Of a stretch of 64,000 nucleotides of DNA, positions 52,667 to 62,101 are shown piece by piece. The notes under the pieces are model-generated. The model saw nothing but the letters and a program-made list of their open reading frames with translations. It ran no database searches and was not told the DNA's origin. Position numbers and translations under genes: made by a program. Source of the DNA: Massilia sp. Mn16-1_5 (GTDB lineage Bacteria > Pseudomonadota > Gammaproteobacteria > Burkholderiales > Burkholderiaceae_D); assembly GCF_004798585.1 (NCBI RefSeq), contig NZ_PPXQ01000017.1, positions 62,001-126,000 on the forward strand, written 5' to 3'. Each line of letters opens with the position of its first letter. The first letter of the stretch is position 1.

Positions 52667-54007
52667 TTAGGTACGCCCGATGCCCAGCCGCTCCATGCGT
52701 CGGTACAGCGCCTGGCGCGACAGGCCGAGTTCCGCCGCGGCCTGCGAGACGACCCCGCCGGCACGGGCCAGGGCGGCGGCGATGGCTTCGCGGTCCGGCT
52801 CGGCTTCGAGCACCACGGGCGCCGGCGTCGGCGCGGCCGGCAGGCCGAGATCAGGCGTGCGGATGACATCGCCCTGGGCCAGCAGGTTGGCGCGTGCCAT
52901 CACGTTCTTCAGTTCGCGCACGTTGCCGGGCCAGGCGTGCGCCAGCAGGGCGCTTTCCGCGCCCGGATCGAGCCGCTTGCCGGGTGCGAGCAGGCTCGCT
53001 GCCAGCGGCAGGATGTCGCCCGGACGGCTGGCCAGCGGCGGCAGGCGCAGCTCGATCACGTTCAGGCGATAGAACAGGTCTTCGCGGAAGCTACCCGCGC
53101 GGATCATGGCCGGCAGGTCGGCGTTGGTCGCGCTGATCACCCGCACCTTGACCTGGCGTTCGCGGTTCGAGCCGAGGCGTTCGAAGCGGCCCGTTTCCAG
53201 CACCCGCAGCAGCTTCATCTGCCCGGCCGGCGGCAGGTTGCCGATCTCGTCCAGGAACAGGGTGCCGCCGTCGGCCGCCTCGAACTTGCCTTCGCGCGCC
53301 CGCGAGGCGCCCGTGTAGGCGCCGGCTTCGGCGCCGAACAGTTCCGCTTCGATCAGTTCCGACGGCAGGGCGCCGCAGTTCAGCACCACGAAGGGGCCGT
53401 TTTTGACTTGCGAATTCGCCTGGATGATCTCGGCGATGCGTTCCTTGCCCGTGCCGTTGGGGCCCGTGATCAGCACCGGCACGTCGGCCCGCGCGACCTG
53501 GCAGGCCAGCTGCAGCACGCGCTCGGTGGCTGGATCGGCCCAGACCAGGTTACGTAAATCGTACTGCTGTTCCAGCTCGCGCCGCTCCCTGCGCTCGCGG
53601 CCGACGCGCTGCGCCAGCGCGCGGTTTGCCTGGCCCAGTTCGATCAGGTTCGTGACGGTGGCCAGCAGGCGTTCGTCGTTCCAGGGTTTCGGTAAATAGT
53701 CGGCGGCGCCCGCCTTGATCAGGTCGACGGCCGCGTCCAGATGGGTCCAGGCCGTCAGCAGGATCACGGGCAGGTCTGGATACAGCGCACGGATCTGGCG
53801 GAACAGGGCCACGCCTTCCTCGCCGGAGGTCGTGTCGGCCGTGAAGTTCATGTCCTGGATGACCAGGTCGACCGGTTCGCGCTGCAGGACGGCCAGCCCC
53901 TCCTCGGGCGAGGCCGCGTGCAGCGCCGCGATGTCGTGCAGGGAAAACAGCACATCGAGGGCGATCCCGACGGCGGCATTGTCGTCAATGATGAGTACGG
54001 TAGGCAT
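52667..54007 (-). CDS. NtrC-family sigma-54 response regulator
   Basis: A 446-residue activator. The receiver has Asp10/Asp9-type acidic residues (LIIDDN) and phospho-acceptor Asp52 in LVIQDMNF. The AAA+ domain has Walker A GPNGTGKE (182-189), GAYTGA (229-234) in place of the usual GAFTGA loop that touches sigma-54, and Walker [10 protein letters not shown]. The C-terminal Fis-type HTH is [20 protein letters not shown]. The start at 54007 gives a normal receiver start (MPTVLIIDD); 54046 is an alternative. It likely binds the TGTCCG palindromes upstream of the operon. Confidence 0.94.
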   Translation of the reverse strand: MPTVLIIDDNAAVGIALDVLFSLHDIAALHAASPEEGLAVLQREPVDLVIQDMNFTADTTSGEEGVALFRQIRALYPDLPVILLTAWTHLDAAVDLIKAGAADYLPKPWNDERLLATVTNLIELGQANRALAQRVGRERRERRELEQQYDLRNLVWADPATERVLQLACQVARADVPVLITGPNGTGKERIAEIIQANSQVKNGPFVVLNCGALPSELIEAELFGAEAGAYTGASRAREGKFEAADGGTLFLDEIGNLPPAGQMKLLRVLETGRFERLGSNRERQVKVRVISATNADLPAMIRAGSFREDLFYRLNVIELRLPPLASRPGDILPLAASLLAPGKRLDPGAESALLAHAWPGNVRELKNVMARANLLAQGDVIRTPDLGLPAAPTPAPVVLEAEPDREAIAAALARAGGVVSQAAAELGLSRQALYRRMERLGIGRT

Positions 54008-54049
54008 GGCCGTCAGGATAACATTGCTGTATTGCAAATCAAGCATCTT

Positions 54050-55282
54050 CTAGGCACTGCGGGTGGCCAATGCCGGCGAAATGCTTGCCGCACGCCAGGC
54101 CGGCCCGTACACCGCGATCACGCCCAGCAGCCAGAATATCACCCCGCCCGACACCAGGTATTCGAGCGGCAGGCGCGCCATCTCGAGTTTGCTCACCAGC
54201 AGCTGGTTCAGGGCGACCCCGAGCAGCACCCCGCCCACCACGCCGGCGCTGGTGATCATGAAGTTCTCGGTGATGAAGTAGCGCAGGATGTCCACTTTAC
54301 GAGCGCCGAGGGCGCGGCGCACGCCGATCTGTTTCCTACGCTGGGTGACCCACAGGCTGGCCATGCCGACGATGCCGCTGGCGGTAATCAGGAGCAGCAG
54401 CACGCTGACGGTGACCAGCATCCACGACAGCGCCATGTCGGCGCGGTAGCGGTCCTTGCGGTGCTGGTCGAGCGTGGTCGTTTCCAGGATGATCGGCGTC
54501 GGCGAGGCCTTGCGCAGTGCGGCCTCGACTTCCCGGATCACGCGCTCGCGCTGGCCTGGCTCGGCGCGCACGGTGTACTTCGCGCCCGCAAAATCCCCAT
54601 ACCTGCGCATTGGCGCGATGCTGGAATACTCGCCGCGCGGCGTGACCTCGGCGTTCTGGGTCTGCAGGCGTTCGACCACGCCCACCACGCGCACTTCGAT
54701 CGCGTCTTCGCCGGTACCGAAGTACATGTTCTTGCCGGTTGCCGGCACGCCCGGCCACATCTTCTCGGCCAGCGCCTTGGTGACGATCACGTGGTGCGGA
54801 AGGTCGTTGGTGTTGGTGTTGACGTCCACGTACTCGCCGGGCAGGAAGTCGCGCCCTTCGACCAGCTTCAGGCCCCAGGTCTTGACCAGTGAATCCGGGG
54901 AAAAGTAGAACGAGGAGGGCGCCGTTTCGTCGACCTGCTTGCGGTCGACGGCCACGCTGTTGTTCCAGCCCGATTGCGACAGCGGGATCTGGTTGACGTT
55001 GGCGACCGCCACCACGCCGGGCACGGCGCGGATGACTTCCGCTTCGCGCTTTTGCGTGGCCAGCATCTGTTCGGGGCCGCCCGACATCAGGTTGCGTACG
55101 TCGATCGAAAAGACGGCGTGTTCATCGGCCACGCCGGTCGGGCGGCTCGAGACATGGCGCCGTTCGCTGACGATGTGCAGCGCGTTGGCGAGGATGGCGA
55201 GGCTGAGCGCCACCTGCAGTGCGACCAGGATCGCACCGGTCTTGTTGCGCAGTAGCGCGGACAGGATAGGACGGATTTCCAT
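54050..55282 (-). CDS. FtsX/MacB-type ABC transporter permease, second
   Basis: A 410-residue permease. One helix lies at residues 15-38, a large periplasmic domain spans about 40-280, and three helices follow at the C-terminus (VTVSVLLLLITASGIVG, FFMITSAGVVGGVLLGVAL-like and VIFWLLGVIAVYG), with the FtsX coupling motif RRKQIGVRRALGARK. This MacB-like topology transmits force to periplasmic partners rather than moving substrates through the membrane. It is paired with the similar permease upstream, 21 bases away. Confidence 0.9.
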   Translation of the reverse strand: MEIRPILSALLRNKTGAILVALQVALSLAILANALHIVSERRHVSSRPTGVADEHAVFSIDVRNLMSGGPEQMLATQKREAEVIRAVPGVVAVANVNQIPLSQSGWNNSVAVDRKQVDETAPSSFYFSPDSLVKTWGLKLVEGRDFLPGEYVDVNTNTNDLPHHVIVTKALAEKMWPGVPATGKNMYFGTGEDAIEVRVVGVVERLQTQNAEVTPRGEYSSIAPMRRYGDFAGAKYTVRAEPGQRERVIREVEAALRKASPTPIILETTTLDQHRKDRYRADMALSWMLVTVSVLLLLITASGIVGMASLWVTQRRKQIGVRRALGARKVDILRYFITENFMITSAGVVGGVLLGVALNQLLVSKLEMARLPLEYLVSGGVIFWLLGVIAVYGPAWRAASISPALATRSA

Positions 55283-55303
55283 GATGGATCTCTCTTATTG
55301 GGC

Positions 55304-56614
55304 TTATTGGGACTTGAGCTGGATGGCCGGCGTCACCTGGCAGGCGCGCCAGGTCGGCAGCAGCCCGGCCAGCACGGCGGCCAGCACCGACAGCGCAAAG
55401 GTAAAGGCGAGCATCGTCAGATCCATATGGGCGAGCGATGCCACTTCGCTGCTCTGCATGCCGATCAGGGCCAGGGCGCCGAAGGCGAGCACGAGACCGA
55501 GCACGCCGCCGGCCAGGCCGACCACCGCGCTCTCGATCAGGAGCTGGCGGAAGATCTCGCGGCGCGAGGCGCCCAGCGCGCGGCGGATGCCGACTTCGGC
55601 GGCGCGCACCGAGAATTTCGCCAGCAGCAGGCCGATCGTGTTCACGAGGCACAGCAGCAGGAAGCCGAAGGCCAGCCAGGCCGACAGCCTGGTGTCCTTG
55701 TCCACCACTTCGCGCTCCTGCATCCATTCGGTCACGTTGAACAGGCGGTTCGGCGCCGCGCGCTTCATGCGACCGAGTTTGCGCTGCTCGGCGGCGTAAC
55801 TGTCGATGTAGTTCTGCAGCTGGGCGCGGTCGCCGCTTGAGCCGGTCTCGAACCAGAACTGCAGCCAGGTGCAGTTCGAACGCAGCTTGCCCTCGAATCC
55901 CGGATCGGAACGCTCGGAGCAGTTCATGCCGCCGTTGTGGGTGGTCTCGTGGCGGATGGCGCTGCCGAGCGGGATGAAGAATTCCTCGCCGTCGCCGAAC
56001 TGCTCGCCCCCGACCAGCTTGTAGTAGCGCGGTTTCGGCTCCCACTTGTCGGTGACGCCGACGATCGTAAACGGGAAGCCCATCACGTTGATGCGCTGGC
56101 CGACCGGGTTGGCTTCGCCGAACAGTTTTTCGGCGATTGCGCGGCTCAGCACGATGACGTCGGCGCCGCGTTCGTCGTCCTGGGCGCTCCAGGCCTGGCC
56201 GCGGACGAAGGGAACGTCGAACATGGCGAAGAAGTCGCGCGTCGGCGCCACCCCCTGTGCCGAGAAGGCCGGCAGGTCCTTGCGCGGCGGCTCGATCGGC
56301 GCCGAAATGCCGTACAGGCCGGTGCGGCGCACGCCCTGGCCGCTTTTCAGCAGGTTCATCACGTCCGGGTAGGTGACCTGGTTCTCGCGCAGCTTTTCGG
56401 CCGGGTTGTAGTTGTCGACCGGCGCCACGTCGAAGATCGGCACGAACAGGCGGTCGCTCTTCTGTGGGATCGGGTCACCCGACATCATGTGCAGGATGGT
56501 CAGCGTCGAGACGCTGGCGGCCACGCCGATGGCCAGCGTCAGCACCATCAGCGCCGTCAGCGCGGGATTGCGGCGCAGGCTGCGCACGCCGAGCTTGAAG
56601 TAATAGCTGAACAT
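55304..56614 (-). CDS. FtsX/MacB-type ABC transporter permease, first
   Basis: A 436-residue permease with the same topology as its neighbour: an N-terminal helix at about 20-42, a periplasmic MacB-like domain and three C-terminal helices. The FtsX motif is VRAAEVGIRRALGASRREIF. The two permeases are clearly different and would form a heterodimer with the single ATPase encoded nine bases upstream. The periplasmic domain contains three scattered cysteines. Substrates of such adaptor-linked systems include lipoproteins, peptides and macrolides. Confidence 0.9.
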   Translation of the reverse strand: MFSYYFKLGVRSLRRNPALTALMVLTLAIGVAASVSTLTILHMMSGDPIPQKSDRLFVPIFDVAPVDNYNPAEKLRENQVTYPDVMNLLKSGQGVRRTGLYGISAPIEPPRKDLPAFSAQGVAPTRDFFAMFDVPFVRGQAWSAQDDERGADVIVLSRAIAEKLFGEANPVGQRINVMGFPFTIVGVTDKWEPKPRYYKLVGGEQFGDGEEFFIPLGSAIRHETTHNGGMNCSERSDPGFEGKLRSNCTWLQFWFETGSSGDRAQLQNYIDSYAAEQRKLGRMKRAAPNRLFNVTEWMQEREVVDKDTRLSAWLAFGFLLLCLVNTIGLLLAKFSVRAAEVGIRRALGASRREIFRQLLIESAVVGLAGGVLGLVLAFGALALIGMQSSEVASLAHMDLTMLAFTFALSVLAAVLAGLLPTWRACQVTPAIQLKSQ

Positions 56615-56623
56615 GGATGCTCC

Positions 56624-57337
56624 TCAGGCGACGGTGGCGCCGGCGTTGGCGGCCAGGGTCGGGCCCTTGCGCACCAGGTCCGAGACCTGGCCGTCGATGA
56701 TGTGCACGTTGCGGTGGGTGCGCACGGCCAGTTCCGGATCGTGGGTGACCATCAGGATGGTGGTGCCGGCCGCGTTGATCTCTTCCAGCAGTTCCATCAC
56801 GCCGCGCGCCATCTGCGTATCGAGGTTACCGGTCGGTTCGTCGGCCAGCAGCAGTTTCGGCGAGCCGGCCAGGGCGCGCGCGATCGCCACGCGCTGCTGC
56901 TGGCCGCCCGACAGCTCGGCCGGGAAGTGCTTCATGCGCGAAGCCAGGCCCACCTTGGCCAGCGCGTCCTCGATGCGCTCTTTTCTTTCGGCCGCGTTGT
57001 AGCCGCGGTAGCGCAGCGGCACGTCGACGTTGTCGTACAGGCTCAGATCCGGGATCAGGTTGAAACCCTGGAAGATGAAGCCGATCTTCTCGTTGCGCAG
57101 GCGCGAGCGGGCGTCGTCGTTCATGCCCTTCACGTTGACGCCGTCGAGCACGTATTCGCCGCTGGTGAACTCTTCGAGCAGGCCGGCGATGTTCAGGAAG
57201 CTGGTTTTACCGGAGCCGGAGGGACCGGTGACGGTCACGAATTCGCCCTGGTTGACCTGGATCTCGAAGCCGCGCAGCGCGTGGGTTTCGATCATGTGGG
57301 TGCGGTACACCTTGGAGAGGTTGGTCATGCGCAGCAT
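56624..57337 (-). CDS. ABC transporter ATPase (MacB/LolD-like)
   Basis: A 237-residue nucleotide-binding domain. Walker A is GPSGSGKTSFLN, the signature LSGGQQQRVAIARAL, Walker B LLLADEPTGNLD, and the switch His is in LMVTHDPELA. GAAAGGA precedes the ATG at 57337; a long upstream open frame in this phase overlaps the adaptor gene and is not coding. The sequence belongs to the LolD/MacB group that powers FtsX-type permeases. Confidence 0.94.
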   Translation of the reverse strand: MLRMTNLSKVYRTHMIETHALRGFEIQVNQGEFVTVTGPSGSGKTSFLNIAGLLEEFTSGEYVLDGVNVKGMNDDARSRLRNEKIGFIFQGFNLIPDLSLYDNVDVPLRYRGYNAAERKERIEDALAKVGLASRMKHFPAELSGGQQQRVAIARALAGSPKLLLADEPTGNLDTQMARGVMELLEEINAAGTTILMVTHDPELAVRTHRNVHIIDGQVSDLVRKGPTLAANAGATVA

Positions 57338-57366
57338 GGGATGTCCTTTCAGGAGGGAGTTTTTAT

Positions 57367-58632
57367 TCAGTTGATCGAAATGCGGGCCGCGTTCTCGAAG
57401 GTGTCCGTACCGGCGACGACGACCTTGTCGCCCGGTTTCAGGCCCTTGACGATTTCGACGGCGGAGATGCTGGTCGCGCCCAGCTGGATCGGCGTGCGCA
57501 CGGCGATGCCGTCCTGGACCACGTAGGCGAAGCGTCCGCCTTCGCTTTCCACGAAGGGGCCGCGCGGCAGCATGAGGACGTTCGGCTTTTCCTCGATCAG
57601 GAGGCGCGCCGTGACGCGCTGGCTCTGGCGCAGGCCTTTTGGTTGCTCGCCATCGAAGCGCACGCGCGCCAGCACCTGGTTCTTGACCACTTCCGGCGAC
57701 AGGGCGACCAGCTTGCCGGTAGCGGTGCCCGACGGCAGGGCGATTTCGGCCGACATGCCGAGTCCCATGTCGGACACGTAGGTTTCCGGGACCTCCAACT
57801 CGACTTCCAGGCGCGACAGGTCGACCAGGGTCATCAAGGAGGCATTGGCCGCGACCACCATCCGGTTCTGCACGTTCAGGGTGCCAATAAAACCGTCCAC
57901 GGGCGCGCGCACGGTCAGCTCGTCGACGCGGCGCTGGGCGTTCGCCATCGACAGGCGGGCGCGCTCCATCTCGTTGGTCTTGGTGCGGATGGCGAGCGCC
58001 ACGTCGTCGCCTTCCAGGTTGGCCGCCTGCGCCGCGTGCCTGGCGCGGATGCCGGCCGAGTTCAGGGCATCCTTCGCCTTCTGATAATCGATCTTGGCGA
58101 TGACGCCGACCTGGGCCACGGATTCGTAACGCTCGAGCGTGCGCTGGGCCGACAGGCGGTCGATCTCGGCCACGTCCGCTTCGCGCTGGGCCAGCAGTTT
58201 CTGCTTGCGCGAGAGGATCTGCTGGCGCGCGACTTCCGCCTTCAATTGCTCGTAGGTCGACTGTTCGCGTTTCAGGGCGTCGGTCAGGTCGGGCGATTCG
58301 AGCACGGCGAGGACGTCGCCCTTTTTGACGGTGTCGCCGGCGGCGACCTTTAAATTGACGGTGGCCGGCGCCGTGGAAAACAGGGTCGGGCTGACGGCGG
58401 CGACGACGCGGCCGTTGACGGAGGCGTCGCGCACCAGGGTGCCGCGGCCGACTTCGGCAATGCGCAGGCGGCTGGCGCTGACGGAATGTTCGCTGTCGCG
58501 CCAGCCCTGCAGCAGGAAGAAGGAGACGGCGACCAGGGCGATCGCGCCGCCGGCCAGCAGGGCGCGGCGCTTGTTTTTCTGGCCCGGCAGCGGGCTGACG
58601 ACGGTGTCTTGATGGGATGTATCGCGGATCAT
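57367..58632 (-). CDS. MacA/HlyD-type periplasmic adaptor
   Basis: A 421-residue adaptor protein with one N-terminal membrane anchor (LLAGGAIALVAVSFFLLQGW, about 24-43), a lipoyl half-motif near 90-110, a coiled-coil hairpin (about 115-200) rich in Gln, Glu and Lys, a second lipoyl half (VDELTVRAPVDGFIGTLNV) and a beta-barrel end (IVKGLKPGDKVVVAG). ATG at 58632 is chosen; the longer frame overlaps the promoter. It is the first gene of the operon and its leader starts at the sigma-54 promoter. It would link the inner-membrane ABC pump to an outer-membrane channel not encoded here. Confidence 0.92.
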   Translation of the reverse strand: MIRDTSHQDTVVSPLPGQKNKRRALLAGGAIALVAVSFFLLQGWRDSEHSVSASRLRIAEVGRGTLVRDASVNGRVVAAVSPTLFSTAPATVNLKVAAGDTVKKGDVLAVLESPDLTDALKREQSTYEQLKAEVARQQILSRKQKLLAQREADVAEIDRLSAQRTLERYESVAQVGVIAKIDYQKAKDALNSAGIRARHAAQAANLEGDDVALAIRTKTNEMERARLSMANAQRRVDELTVRAPVDGFIGTLNVQNRMVVAANASLMTLVDLSRLEVELEVPETYVSDMGLGMSAEIALPSGTATGKLVALSPEVVKNQVLARVRFDGEQPKGLRQSQRVTARLLIEEKPNVLMLPRGPFVESEGGRFAYVVQDGIAVRTPIQLGATSISAVEIVKGLKPGDKVVVAGTDTFENAARISIN

Positions 58633-58668
58633 GGTGGTTTCGATAACGACGTGAATGCTGGTCGTTAT

Positions 58669-58684
58669 TGCACGATCCGTGCCA
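58669..58684 (-). promoter_or_regulatory. Sigma-54 promoter of the ABC/two-component operon
   Basis: On the minus strand TGGCACG-GATC-GTGCA matches the RpoN consensus (TGGCACG, four bases, TTGCA) at all but one position of the two elements, with GG and GC exactly 12 bases apart. Transcription would start near 58658, 26 bases before the adaptor start codon. The operon encodes its own sigma-54 activator, so positive autoregulation is expected. Confidence 0.85.
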
Positions 58685-58712
58685 ACAGCTAAGTTGTTGA
58701 TTCGATTGGGTG

Positions 58713-58788
58713 GACACGCGGACGGACGGGTGTCCGGCGTGTCCGAACGGATGCGTCCGTACGTACGCGGACACGGGCGTGTCCGCGT
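58713..58788. promoter_or_regulatory. Enhancer-like TGTCCG palindromes upstream of the sigma-54 promoter
   Basis: A perfect inverted repeat with 10-base arms, ACGCGGACAC-GGGC-GTGTCCGCGT, lies at 58765-58788, centred about 92 bases upstream of the promoter. A second, weaker site with CGGAC and GTCCG at the same 8-base spacing lies around 58719-58736, plus another TGTCCG at 58740. This is the usual placing of upstream activating sequences for NtrC-family activators. Confidence 0.8.
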
Positions 58789-58809
58789 TTTGGCGTGTTC
58801 ATACACGGC

Positions 58810-58867
58810 GTGGGCACGGGGCGCCCACCCTACAACGGCACCGGTAGGGTGGGCGCCCCGTGCCCAC
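58810..58867. repeat. Large inverted repeat, 24-bp arms (copy 2)
   Basis: The arms at 58810-58833 and 58844-58867 are identical in sequence to those at 24208-24265 and have the same 10-base spacer length, but the spacer sequence differs. It lies 23 bases past the stop of the sorbosone dehydrogenase fusion gene and may end its transcript. Confidence 0.92.
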
Positions 58868-58889
58868 CGAATTCAACACACCACGAACC

Positions 58890-60671
58890 TCACTTCTGCG
58901 GCTTCTGCTTCTGCCCGTACTTCCCGATGATTTCCCCCTTGCCGATCACGTGCCCCTGCATCGCCTTGAGCAAGGTATCGCGATCGGACCCGAAGGGGAC
59001 ATCGAGCATCGTATCGAGCGCATACACCTGGAAGTGGTAGTGATGCGCCGGTTCGCCCACCGGCGGCTTCGGCCCGTAATAACCCATCGAGCCGCGCGTG
59101 TTCCGGCCTTGCAGGACGCCGTCCGGGTCGGACAGGCGCGGCTGCTCCTGCACGCCTTCCGGCACGCTGGTGATGGTGCCCGGGATGTTCCAGGCCAGCC
59201 AGTGCACGGTCGGCGTGACCGGCTTCGAATCCGGGTCTTCCATGATGATGGCGTAGGACTTCGCATTGGGCACGGCCTTCCACGACAGCGCCGGCGAGAC
59301 GCCGTCCGCGTACTCGCTGTATTTCTGGTCCAGCATGCCCTGATGCCTGAAGCTCGGCGAGCTGACCGACACCGAACCTGACGACTGGGTCTCGGCCCGC
59401 TTGTTCGCCAGCGGTACGTTGTTGCCCTTGTTCGCCTGTTCCTTCATCGGCCCATCTGGCGGCGTGACAGCAGGGCCGGCCGGGGTGCTGCCCGCGCCCG
59501 TGTAGGCGATGCGATAGATGACGCCATTGCCGTCGTCCGCCATCAGCATCGCGCCATCCCTGGCAAAAGCCAGGCCGACCGGACGCGCAATATGGGTCTT
59601 GCCGCCATCGGTAAGAAAGCCGGTGACGAAGGGCTCGATACCTTTCGGCTGGCCGTTCTCGAAGCGCACGCGCACGATCTCGTAGCCGGAAGCAGTCTTG
59701 CGGTTCCAGGAGCCGCGCATGGTGGCGAAGGCGTCGCCGCGGTATTCGGCCGGGAAGGCACTCTGGTTCGCGAACACGAGCTGCATCGGCGCCGCGTGCG
59801 CCGTATAGCCCAGCACCATCGGCGTCGAGCGCTCGCGCCATTGCTGCTTGCTGATCTCGCCGACGGGCGTGCTTTGCGGGTAGATCTCGTTGGCCCCGTA
59901 CACGTGCGGCCAGCCGTACATCTTGCCGTGCTCGATCTTGTTCAGCTCTTCCTGCTGCTGGTTATCGCCCAGGAAGTCGATGCCGTGGTCCAGGCCCCAC
60001 AGCTCGCCGGTCTGCGGATGCCAGCCGAAGCCGATGGTGTTACGCAGGCCGCTGGCAAAGATGCTGCGCTTCTTGCCGTCCTTGGAGGCGCGCAGGATGG
60101 TCGCGTTTTCCGGATTGCTTTCGTTGCAGGTGTTGCAGGTGCTGCCGACGCTGATGTACAGCATGTCGTCCGGGCCGAAGGCGATCGTGCGGTTCGGATG
60201 CTGGCCCGAGTCGGGCAAATCTCCGATCAGCATGTTCAGTTCGCCCAGGCGGCCGTCCGGCTTGATGTCGGCGGCGAACACCTCTTTCACCGTGATCAAA
60301 TAAAGCTTGTTGTCGCGGATCGCCAGGCCGTGGGCGCCGGCGCGGTTCGCCACCGTCACGGCGGGCCCGTCGGCGCGGCCGTCGCCGTTGGCGTCGCGCA
60401 GCAGCAGGACGTCGCCCTGGTCGCGCCGCGACAGGTAGACGTCGCCGTTCGGTGCCACCGCGATGATGCGCGCGTTCTTCAGGCCGGTCGCGAAGGGCGT
60501 CACCGTGAAGCCGGCGGGCGCCTTGATGCCGCGCATGCGCTCGGGCGTGGCCTCCACCTTGTTCGGCTTGAAGATATTGTTGTCGAGGGAGACCTGGGTG
60601 CCATCGCCTTGCTGGGCATAAGCACCGCTTACCGCCATGGCCAGCAGGGAGGCTGCGAACGCGCGTTTCAT
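58890..60671 (-). CDS. Sorbosone dehydrogenase-like propeller fused to a PEBP/YbhB domain
   Basis: A 593-residue exported protein with signal peptide ending SGAYAQ. Residues 40-400 are a six-bladed soluble glucose/sorbosone dehydrogenase-type propeller (GFTVTPFATGLKNARIIAVA, HGLAIRDNKLYL, HPQTGELWGLDHGID, ARPVGLAFARDGAML), possibly PQQ-dependent. Residues 434-583 are a complete PEBP domain of the bacterial YbhB/YbcL type, with SPALSW, MEDPDS and HYHFQVYALD forming the anion-binding site. The two domains are usually separate proteins. Whether PQQ binds cannot be judged from sequence. Confidence 0.88.
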   Translation of the reverse strand: MKRAFAASLLAMAVSGAYAQQGDGTQVSLDNNIFKPNKVEATPERMRGIKAPAGFTVTPFATGLKNARIIAVAPNGDVYLSRRDQGDVLLLRDANGDGRADGPAVTVANRAGAHGLAIRDNKLYLITVKEVFAADIKPDGRLGELNMLIGDLPDSGQHPNRTIAFGPDDMLYISVGSTCNTCNESNPENATILRASKDGKKRSIFASGLRNTIGFGWHPQTGELWGLDHGIDFLGDNQQQEELNKIEHGKMYGWPHVYGANEIYPQSTPVGEISKQQWRERSTPMVLGYTAHAAPMQLVFANQSAFPAEYRGDAFATMRGSWNRKTASGYEIVRVRFENGQPKGIEPFVTGFLTDGGKTHIARPVGLAFARDGAMLMADDGNGVIYRIAYTGAGSTPAGPAVTPPDGPMKEQANKGNNVPLANKRAETQSSGSVSVSSPSFRHQGMLDQKYSEYADGVSPALSWKAVPNAKSYAIIMEDPDSKPVTPTVHWLAWNIPGTITSVPEGVQEQPRLSDPDGVLQGRNTRGSMGYYGPKPPVGEPAHHYHFQVYALDTMLDVPFGSDRDTLLKAMQGHVIGKGEIIGKYGQKQKPQK

Positions 60672-60883
60672 CGGATGATCCTTTCCAGTCGATTCAATGC
60701 TGTGAGTGTCGGTCGATCGTGCCAGAGCGGCGCCCGGCGGTATGTTGGAGAACGAACATTGAAGGATGGATAACGGTTCAAAGCCGGAACAGGAGCTGCG
60801 GCACGAGATTCAGGCGCCCTCTGCAGAAATAAGCAAAACGCGAGACAATACGGGATTCCATTTTCGACTGTTATTTCTCGACA

Positions 60884-62101
60884 ATGTCCACTTCCACTAC
60901 GCTTTCCGCGGCGCCGCGCGCCGACATCAACCTGAAGCCGCTCGGCGTCGCGCTCCTGCTGATCCTGCTCGGCACCTGGTATCTCGGGCAGAACGTCAGC
61001 GCCAAGCTGGCGTCCCTGTTCGTGGTCGGCTCGCTGCTTGGCATGGCGCTGTACCACGCCGCCTTCGGTTTTACCTCGGCCTGGCGCGTCTTCATCGCCG
61101 ACGGCCGCGGCGCCGGCCTGCGCGCGCAGATGCTGATGCTGGCCGTCGGCGTCGCGCTGTTCTTCCCGGCGCTGGCCAACGGCACCCTGTTCGGCAACCC
61201 GGTCACGGGCCTGGTCTCTCCGGCCGGCACCTCGGTGATCGTCGGCGCTTTCATCTTCGGCATCGGCATGCAGCTGGGCGGCGGCTGCGCCTCCGGCACC
61301 CTGTACACGGTCGGCGGCGGCAGCACGCGCATGCTGGTCACGCTGTTCTTCTTCATCGTGGGTTCCGTGGTCGCCACCGCCTACATGCCGTTCTGGACTT
61401 CGCTGCCGCAGCTGGCGCCGATCTCGCTCGTCAAGACCCTGGGTACCGGGCCGGCGCTGCTGCTCAACTGGGCCGTGTTCGCCCTGATCGCCTTTATTAC
61501 CGTCGTGGTCGAGAAGCGTCGCCATGGCCGCATCGTCGTCTCGCCGGTGAAATCGACCGGACGCGCGACCTGGCTGCACGGTCCCTGGCCGCTGGTGGCC
61601 GGCGCGCTGGCGCTGGTGCTGCTGAATTTCGCGACGCTGGCGCTGTCGGGCCGGCCCTGGGGCGTGACCTCGGCCTTTGCCCTGTGGGGCGCCAAGGGCG
61701 CGGCGCTGCTCGGCATCGATACCCCGAGCTGGGCCTACTGGTCGACCAAGGCGAATGCCGCCGCGCTGGCCGCGCCGGTGACGCAGGACGTGACCTCGAT
61801 GATGGACATCGGCATCGTGCTCGGCGCGATGGCTGCCGCCGCCCTGGCCGGCCGCTATGCGCCGGTCTGGAAGCTGCCGCTGCGCTCCCTGGTCGCGGCC
61901 ATGGTGGGCGGCCTGATGCTGGGCTTCGGCGCCCGCCTCGCCTACGGCTGCAACATCGGCGCCTACTTCAGCGGCATCGTCTCGGGCAGCCTGCACGGCT
62001 GGCTGTGGCTGATTGCCGCGTTTGCAGGCAACGTCTTCGGCACCCGCCTGCGTCCCTTGTTCGGGCTCGAAGTCGAACGCGTGAAGCCGAGCGCTTGCTA
62101 A
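60884..62101 (+). CDS. YeeE/YedE-family (thiosulfate/sulfur) transporter
   Basis: A 405-residue inner-membrane protein with about nine to eleven helices. The family cysteines are seen in GMQLGGGCASGTLYTVGGGS and in LAYGCNIGAYFSGI near the end, the sites that relay thiosulfate in YeeE. The two halves repeat the GxxxGxGCxxG pattern, as expected for the pseudo-twofold transporter. No TsuB/SirA-like partner lies beside it, so the exact substrate is uncertain. The last four bases overlap the convergent LysR gene. Confidence 0.92.
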   Translation: MSTSTTLSAAPRADINLKPLGVALLLILLGTWYLGQNVSAKLASLFVVGSLLGMALYHAAFGFTSAWRVFIADGRGAGLRAQMLMLAVGVALFFPALANGTLFGNPVTGLVSPAGTSVIVGAFIFGIGMQLGGGCASGTLYTVGGGSTRMLVTLFFFIVGSVVATAYMPFWTSLPQLAPISLVKTLGTGPALLLNWAVFALIAFITVVVEKRRHGRIVVSPVKSTGRATWLHGPWPLVAGALALVLLNFATLALSGRPWGVTSAFALWGAKGAALLGIDTPSWAYWSTKANAAALAAPVTQDVTSMMDIGIVLGAMAAAALAGRYAPVWKLPLRSLVAAMVGGLMLGFGARLAYGCNIGAYFSGIVSGSLHGWLWLIAAFAGNVFGTRLRPLFGLEVERVKPSAC

